Assembly (NCBI GenBank): GCA_022316685.1 | Contig: JAKJHU010000066.1 | Coordinates: 372,001-436,000, forward strand | Reading direction: 5' to 3' | From: Progne subis subis | Taxonomy: Eukaryota; Chordata; Aves; Passeriformes; Hirundinidae | DNA length: 64,000 nt | Part shown: positions 38,101 to 47,100 of the stretch, piece by piece | How positions within the stretch are numbered: the first letter of the stretch is position 1 | Layout of the letters: the number at the start of each line of letters is the position of its first letter | Position numbers and translations under genes: made by a program | The notes under the pieces: generated by a model | The model's database searches: none | Seen by the model: the letters and a program-made list of their open reading frames with translations, nothing else | What the model was told of the DNA's origin: nothing

Positions 38101-41100
38101 GGTGTTGTACAGCAGGATTGCTTTCTGCCCCTTCCAAGGCTGCCTTTCGGCCTCCCCAGGACAGGAGGGTGGAAGTGGGATGTCAGGCTCCAGTAGAGTG
38201 AAGGGTGCAGTGCAGGATATGGGGAGCAGAGGGTCCTTGGGTTGTCTGCAGAAGATCCCTCAGGAAAGAGGATTGACCTAATTTTGTTTTGATTTTTATT
38301 TTCTTTCATCCTTTTTTATTTGCTTTTCTTCTTGCCTCTGCAGGATATTAATTAAAACGACAATGACATTCAGCTTTTGCTTTTCAAATGGGGCCACCTC
38401 TATCTCTGGTCCTTGCTCAGGATAAGCAGAGGATATTGTATGTAAACTAGCAAGACTATGAAGGAAAATAAGTGAAGCTGAGTAGTGTGCCAGATTCAGA
38501 TAGGCTCCCCTGTCTGTGCTGCAGAGGGAAAGTAACCTGTTCACCTGTATGTGGATTCACAGTGAGCAGCAGCATATCTAGCAGCCCCTCAAGCTTATTT
38601 GTTGAAAAAAAAAAAAAAAAAAAAAAGGAAAAATCTGCACAATACCTAGATTGGTAGAAAAGCTCTTTTTTTGTGCTGTTTACTGGCCAATCCCTGAAGT
38701 GCCCCAGTTTCTCTCAAATGTGGCCACAGGCAGACATGCTGTTTCCAGTGTGTCAGGAGTGACTGAACACAGCACTGTGGCCACTTGCATCTTTCCAGCC
38801 ACTGCCGTCTCCTCTGGTGGCTGTAGCTAACCCAGCCTGACCTCGCACTGAAGCAAAGAAGTTTCCCAGGCCTTTGTGACCACAAAACAGCAGATGGGAG
38901 CAGAGAGGCAGGAGCAGACACCTGGTTGCAGTAACATCCTCCAGTTGTTGAAATAAGATTTGTTGGTACTTCTGTGCTACAACTGTGAGCTTCTGATATG
39001 AGTAATCTAGAGCTGACCAGGCAAGAGATCCTGTCTAGTCCTGTATTTTATGTCCAGCACTGGATGTTAGCAGATGCCTGGGCTGGTCTGTAGGACAGAG
39101 GGAACAATGTTGTGGTGTTTGGTAGGATAGTCTCTCAGCCCTCAGCAGCTTTATCTTGATACAGAACTGGTGATATTGGAATTATTCACAATTTCTCTAT
39201 TTATTGTCAAACCATACCAAAATTGAGTGTAATTTGCAGAGACCAAAACAGGAGGGGAGGGCAAACATGGAAGAAACTCTTCCAGGACTTCATGTTGTAA
39301 ACCTTGGCTTTTAAGTATTTTAAAACTATGGGACTTACAGCCACTGAGATGTGGGATTCACCACTCTTCTGGCTGAGCTCTTGAGCTCTTGCAGTCTGCC
39401 TGTGGCCAGTGTAGCAGAGGCTGACCAAGTGTCCTACGTCCATGCTCCCAGGTCATTTTCTTTGGATTTTGTCTCCATTTGCTCACTGGAACATGCCAGC
39501 TGATCTTGTGAGGATAGACTAAGGTGCCCAAAGAACATATCTGAGCCAGCATTAAGCCAACTTCACCCAGGACTTTCTGAACCAATGTGTCTCCCTGGTG
39601 CTTGATCCCATTATTTATCTACATCAGTTCCTGGTTTGTCATAATGCACAGGCTTTATGTGGAGAAAGCTTAAGATGACCCATTTATTTTAGAGGTTACA
39701 AGACAACATTTTAGTCAGCACTCTGTTGGGCTACATTTTAACAGCAGAAGTATTTAAGAGAGGAGGGACAGGCTTTTCATCCTGCTTGCCTTCCCCGGAG
39801 CCATTCAGTACATCCTCGATGAGTTTTTCATTTCAAAATAGACAGTAAGCACTGCCTTCTTGACCAGCCCTCTCCACTTTATCCTGTGAAACATTATTTC
39901 AGGCTGAAAATGTAAATCTGCTCTATCTTTCAATTACAGTAATAATTTCAGAGAATTCTATCAAACGACTGGGGTGGATCTGCTTTTTGTAGCCCCTTCT
40001 ATAGGGTGTACTCCCATGACTGTTTCCAAATTAAATGAAATTATGATCACTAGATCATAGATGCTGCCCAGTTTGAAACTTATTTACCATGTTTGGCTCA
40101 TGTCCTAGAATTGGGGACTGAAAAAGCTCCTTATTTCAAAAGCTAATCAAAAGAACCACTTAAAAATTCTGCTTTCTAGAAAATAGTTCCCCCGTGTAGA
40201 TTTTGAAAGGTTGTTATCCTAAGCCAAATAAAAATTCATTTACGTTCTGAATCAATGACAATATTTTTCATAGCTGGGAATATTCTATTTTTTAATTTAT
40301 TTATTTTACTTCAGCTTTTTCTTAGTTCTTTTAGATTATTGCCTGAGATCTGAGACTTGGGTTTTTTTATTTGTTAGATCTCAGAATAAAGCTGCCGCTG
40401 CCATTAAATTTTTATTGGCCTTGTTCAGTCTTTTCAAAATTTCACAAGTTAGCTGTCACAGAGGGAAGAAGAGACTGTGAGGTTAATGTTACAAACAGAT
40501 GTTATAATTAAAATTAAAGAGTATGATAATATTCTTCAGCCTTGACTACTGGTCCCATGTCATGCCTACAGCATGAGCATATTGGAGCACAGCTTCATCA
40601 TGCCAGGTCTGTCTTCTCCCAGAAGAGAAGCTGAACCGTTTTGGTGAATGGGATGCAAAGTTGCCCTGGAAGGGGAGAAGTCAAAGGAAATTGCATGTGC
40701 ATAGGTTTCCTCTCTTAAAGCAGCATGAATTACAATGCAAATTGCTTCGTAATTTATGGTGCTGGACTTGCCCCAGCGTGGTCTCTTCACCCTGCAAAAG
40801 GGAACACGAGCAGGTGTCTGGTGGCCTTGCCAGTGGCAGCACAGAAGGAGACAGTCAGGCATTATCACAGAGATCTTAAAACGGGTAAAATCAGAGGGAG
40901 CTGACTGGCTGTTCCTGTCACCTCTGTGCAGGCACCACATTCGAGCCTTTTGATTGCTAAACTCTCCATCCATTAATAAGCAGCAGGTCAGGGTTCACAC
41001 ATCTCCCACAGTAAGTTCTTCCTCCCTTTTTATGTTTTGAAGAGTCCAAGAGCCATTATTCCATAGCAGCTGTCCATGGGGAAGCTGATGCTGTGGGGGT

Positions 41101-44100
41101 AATACGTAATAACAATAACATGTCAATTACTACATGGTGGCGTTCCTGGGGCTGTTCTGTGCAGGGCCAGGAGTTGGACTTGCATGATCCCTATGGGTCC
41201 CTCCCAACTCAGGATAGCCTGTGATTCTGTTCTCACACTGCCACAGTACATGGGCTAGAAGCTGTTCATGCTAAGTGATTACTTTGTGAGTAACCTGGAA
41301 CTTTAGGTTGCCTGACTCCTTAAAAGAAAATACAGCAGTTTTGGAAAACATGCTGAAAATGTTCAGGCAACATTCATTTAAATAAATTGCATGGAATGAT
41401 GCTTCATCCTTGAATTGTTGTTTAAAATTAATATTACTTTGTTACAGTGTAAAAGAGTGGGGAAGAAGGAAAAAATTGGTAATTTTTTTCCCCTGGGAAT
41501 ATGCTTTTTCTCCCATGTCCTTGTTCAAACTGCTGCTTCCATTGTTTTGCATGAGGTTTTTTCCTTCTTTTTGTTTTTATTCAGCCTTCTGATTCCCTGG
41601 TTTGTGCTTTTGACACAATATCTACATGCTGCAAGAGATTGGGTTGATTTTTGCTTAGCAATACACACAGGGCCAGGAAAGATGTAGGATGAAGTCCAGC
41701 ATGTGATACAGTGCGTTTGTGGCCAGTATTTTAGATAAAAACAGCAATATTAAAATAGTAACTGCTGTATTCAACTTCCCAGCCCTAAGCACGTGTGTAC
41801 TTCTGTCCAAGGAGGAAACAGCAAGTGTACATTAAAGAGACAGGCTCAGAAGCTACACAATTTGGGGGGAATTTAAGGAAATGGCTACCAGCATTACTTT
41901 GCAAGAGCTGCTGCACTCTATCTAAGCAGAGGACAGAGAAGAGGCTTTGAGTTCCCACAGTAGGCTCTCTTCCTGCTTGCCTTGTCTTGCAATCTGGCTC
42001 AAGACAGAGAGATTTGGCTGGCAGTCTGTGGGTGTGGTTGTCAAAAGCAAACCTTCCTTCCTTCTTGGAATGACATGTAAGAGACTGGTGGTTTGTATCC
42101 ATGTTAGGAGGTCGAGGTGTTTGCCATTCCCCTGTGTTGTACTTCACCTGGAGCTGCAGTTACACATCCAGTTTCATAAAACAAATCCTGGCAGCTGCCG
42201 AGAAGAGTGAGTAGCTCTCTGGGCATCTGCTGCACTCCCACTCCCTTTCTGGCATTGGCATTGGCATTCCTGTGGCCATGTTGTCAGTTTTTAACTGGAT
42301 CTGATTTTGGTGACTGTATAAACATTTGTGCTGGCATGAGGAATGAGGCTAGAACAACTGGTGGAGAGCTGAACCTCATCTATCAGTCTTCTGCCAGATT
42401 AAAACGGCCAGGTGACTTCTGGTTCTGCAGAGTTCTGGAGACTTATGGAGACTCAAGTCCTTACCTTCTGAAAGTTCCTTGTTTTCATTTGTTTCTTTCT
42501 GTATAATTGCTTTCCTCTGGTGTAAGAAGAGCAGTTAGGCAGAAAGGTGACCACATCTCTGGAGCTACTTCAGGAATTGCTGCAGAGATTTCTAGAAAAG
42601 CTGTCACTACAGTGGGCAGCCTGTTGGCACCATCCCTGACATTCACAGAAGGAAGGCTCTGCAGTTCATTGCCAGCTCTCAGATCCAGCTTCCCCCATTT
42701 TCATAGCTTGGGTCCCTTCTACACAAGGGACCAGATGCAGCTTTGTCCTTGTATCCTGAGTTGCTGTGCCACAGAATCATGTGGTGCAGGTAGTTCTTCA
42801 CAGCACTGCTAGAAGTTGGCCTCAGACTGATACTCAGGATTTTTTAAGCCATATATATCCCACTGGCTGAGTCTCGGCTTCTCATGGCACCATGCTGTCT
42901 CCTCCCTTGCACATCAGTCCTTCCATCATTGAGAGCCTGGTCCAAATTCAATCCAGCCTAGGTGATCCCTTCCCACTTAGTGAGCCACCTGTCCCTTCCA
43001 ATATTCAAGGTTTTCACAGTGAGCTGTAACAGGCACTGATTTTGTTTCTGCTCAGGATGCCAGCTTCTCACAGAAAGCAGAAAAAGGTATCAATTCCAGG
43101 CACTGAGTCACTTGCAAGTCTGTGCCATGAATTTATCAGGGCTCTGCATTTAAACCTTTTGTAGGAGGAAAGCTGCCTCATACTAGGCTTTTAGTTTGTT
43201 TTCTTTGGTTCAGTTAACTTTGCAGAACTGAGAGCATAATAGCTAAAAACTCACCTGATAATCCGGGCATATGGGAGACACAGCAGTCTCTTGGTCCAGG
43301 GATGGAGAGACAAGGGTTGATGGATTACATTAGAAAACCAATGTAGAAGATTAGGAGCTGGATTAGATATCATCCTGAAGGCAACAACTCATCTTTGTGT
43401 GCAGAGCCATGATAAGATGATCAGGACAGTTAGCTTAGTCTCAGGTGGGAGGTGAACTGAGTTGCTTAGCACATCTGCAGCCCTGGTTTTGATCCCTGTG
43501 GATATTGTGCAGTGAATGGATGTGAGCAGATACGTATCCACCACACTGACCTTGTGCAATGTAGTTTGTAGGACAAGGGGTGATCATTTTAAACTACAAC
43601 ACGGTTGATTTAGATAAAAGGAAGAACTTTTTACAATGGGGGTGGTGAAACACGGGCACAGGCTGCTCAGAGAAATGCTTGATGCCCCATCCCTGAAATA
43701 ATTCAAGGTTAGGGCTCTGAGCAACCTGAGCTAGTTGAAGCTCTCTCCCTGCTGATTTCAGGAGGGTTGGACTGGGTGACCTTTAAGGTCCCTTCCAACT
43801 CAAATTATTCTGTGATTTAGTGATAATGGGCTTGTTCTGTATGACCACACCTCATTTGCTGAAGTGCCCTCAAAGATCTCATTGTGCTTCAAAGGCCTTA
43901 AATATCATGCTGTAGTGCCAAAAGACAAAGGTAATAGGATTTTGAGTAGGGCTTGTGTAGGTTAGGCACGGATTTCCTGTTATTGCTCAGGGTTCACATG
44001 CACGTCCCGGGTGCTACAGCCTAACAAGTCCCTGCACATCTGCTGAGTGAGATGAGCTATGTCTGTGCATTCCCTTGGCCTCTGGCAAACACAAAATTAA

Positions 44101-47100
44101 CAAATTAGGCTTTTAGCCTCCCTTCACCATGGACCAAATTAAATCAAATGCTCTTGCATAAGCTATGGGTTGAAAGCACATGTGTATATACACGTTAATT
44201 GCCAGTGTGGTCACGTGCTTTTTTAATTACACTGGGCATCCACCTGCATCTTTGGAGGCACTTTGCCCTAGTAGATCTGTCCTCTGAAAAATGGGCTTGC
44301 CTGTGGTCATGGGAAGTTTGGGTGTAGAAATGGGTGTGTTTCCCTGCAGGCATCGGATGACTGTGGGAGGGTGGAGTTCCAGCCTGCAAGGCTCTTCCTC
44401 TAAGGACTGTTGGGGACTTTCCTCTTGACTTTGTCAAATGATTGTAGCTCCTTTTATCATACAGATACCCTGAAACCTTAAAAAGAGCAAATGTTACTCT
44501 ATCCCATTGCTGGCACAATCGTTTCTTAATACCCAACTCTCTCTACCAAGTTTGCATTTTTATTATATGAACTTTTCCTCCAAGCAGTGACTTTTTAACT
44601 GAGCACTTGCAAATTGCAGCTGAGGAAAGTAGATAGAAAATGCAAAATCACTTCACAGTCTGTAGCTTTTTAATCGCATTCCCGTATTCAGTAAAAGTAA
44701 TGAGATTTCTTGTTTATATTTGTAATCAGCAGAGGCAACTGACTGTGATGAGAAGCCGGACATTTCTCTACTACAAACAGGTAAAATGCATTAAAATTTT
44801 TATCAGTCTCCCATATGTGTTTTTGTTTATTTATGGTACAGAAGTACTTTTCAATAATCCTGACTTAACATGTACAGCTGGGTAATTGCACACAGGACTC
44901 TGCTATCTAAAGTTTTGAATGGCCTGCATTAAAAAACAAATGCATCAGAATCTTACAATTTTCCCCTCAATTTCATATTCATAAAACCTCAAGGTCCATG
45001 GGAGCAGCTAAGCTAATAAGGGCCTGTAAGTTACACTTCTTATGCCAGATAGGGACTTGTGCTCATCCCTGATTTTTCTGGGAGTATTTTCTATCTCTTA
45101 AGAGAGTTATTGGTAGGGACAAACACAATCATTTGTAGTGTCACATCTGTTGAGTTGTTGGAGGTATTAGCCATAATATCTTGGACTCACAGAAGGATTG
45201 CAGACATATTTACATGCTAGTTAAGTGTTAGTTTACTTATTCTTGAAGTGCAGCCCCCCTGCATTAAAAGCCTGACAATTGCTATACACCAGCTTGGCTG
45301 TGCAGCTGTGTAGACTGGGAAATAACATTTTTCCGCGCTGTTGAATTCGGTGTTGAAATCACCAGTCTCACCAGACTGATTCGGAAATTTGATGCACCCT
45401 CACACTAAGAGTTGGTCCATCCGTAGGTGCCACGATGGTAGGAGCTGAGCTGCCATCCTCTGAAAAATCCAGTGGGACCAGTCTGGGGACCTAGTCATTT
45501 CCCTGCATTTCAGAGTCTGTAACATCACTGAGATGCTGCTTCTTATCCCCAAAGGAGAGAGGATCTTGGGCAGACAACATCATTGGTCATAGTGTGGTTC
45601 TGTGTTACTTCGTTTAGGAACAAAGGGTGATTGGAGGTCAGCAATGCCATTGCTGGAAGAGCAGGACAGGGCTGGTGCTGGGTTTCTGAGCACATCACAC
45701 GGTACCTGCCAGCTGTGGGGAGGATGGGAGACTACTGGTGGCCATCACAGCATCTGTCTCCTGTGCCAGGACTCCCTAATCTCTCTTGCATAAGGGCTGG
45801 AGAAGGAGCTTTCACACCCCGTTCCTGTGTGCTGGAGCAGCAGCTGCCAGCCGTGGAGCGCTGTCGGAGCACGTGCAGTTACTAAGGAATGGGAGCAGCG
45901 GAGCAGTTGGGAGGACAAGCAGCTATAGTCTGGTTCTGGCATGGACCCAAGGGGGGCTGGGAGCACACGCTGCCTGGGAGCCGCCGTCCTGCTTTCCTGG
46001 CCAGCAGCTGAATAATATTTCAGGGTACGGCTGTGATGAAAGATGCAGGAAGCTCTGCATTGAAAGGTCCCTTCCAAGCGACATCCTGTTGGTTTCTTTT
46101 ATCAGGGAGGGAAGCAATTCCGCTGTGAGAGGACCTTAATAAAGGTTGTTAATGCAGTGTAGTGTTATCTTTTCATTGCTCCGGTAATCGCATTAAGGAG
46201 CAGAATTAACAGTTTGCTGTACGTTTCTGGGAGCAGTTTCTGTAGTCGCTGCTCGGGTTGTACATCAGGGATGGAAATGAACGTGCTGAGATGGTTGTGG
46301 TAGAGAAGGCGACTCCTTTCCACTCCACTGCAGATCACCCTTGTGGTCTGCTTGCTTGTACACCTTTGAGCATCCATGCATGCAGCTTTTGAGCTGAAAT
46401 GCTTGTGTGTGGTGTGTACTGCTCCACACTACCTGTGGAAGGATGCCTAAATAAACCATGCTGCAGTTTGCATTGGGGGGGAGGTGATGCTCACAGGCTA
46501 TGAGCCAAGAATTTGATTCACACCCATTATTATATGTGTGCCAGTGCCTCTTTATAGGACATATCTGTGTAATATCATACTGTTGTTGGAAGCAGATTAT
46601 TTAAAGTGATACAGAGACAGTATAACAAAAGTAATTATGAGACAGAGCCAAAATATAGATGCTTTCTATCAAGGAATGTTGCAAAAGAGGTGGAATATGA
46701 TTTTTACAGGGGTCTCTCCCTGTTTTAGTACAGCTGGTTGTACAAAGGGGTGTTTGACAGGTTCTTTAAAGAGAGTCTGCATGCAATTTATTCAGCTGTC
46801 TTCTCTGTTTAGCTTCAAAAATCTTTGGGGAAAAGCCTCTCTGACTGTGTTTGTACAGTGCCTTATGCGATGGGCCTTGGTTGCAGATGACAGCTGATAT
46901 CAGATAAATCGTGGCCTCAGGTATTAGGAAAAATTTCTTCCCCAAAAGTGTTGTCAAGCACCAGAGCAGGCTGTCCAGGGAAGTGGTGGAGTCACCATCC
47001 TGGGAGGTTTTTAAAAGATGTGTAGATGTGGGACGTGGGTATGTGGTTATTGGTGGACATAGCAGTGCAGGATCTTAAGTATCTTTTCCAACCTAAATGA

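Larger units (their letters stand above)
36663..44729 (+). other. BEND7: BEND7 intron 7
   Basis: An 8.1 kb intron. It contains a poly(A) run at 38606-38626 and CR1 pieces at about 41150-41231 and 43568-43822. Many open frames of 60-135 codons are present on both strands, but none resembles a protein family. Confidence 0.8.

Noticed and set aside
39005..39115. A stretch resembling an old avian interspersed repeat (AGCAGATGCCTGGG block)
   Set aside because: I recall similar sequence in other bird loci, but the match is too short and uncertain to name a family without a repeat library.
44182..44193. Perfect 12-base palindrome GTGTATATACAC
   Set aside because: Short AT-rich palindromes are common by chance and no paired feature supports a function.
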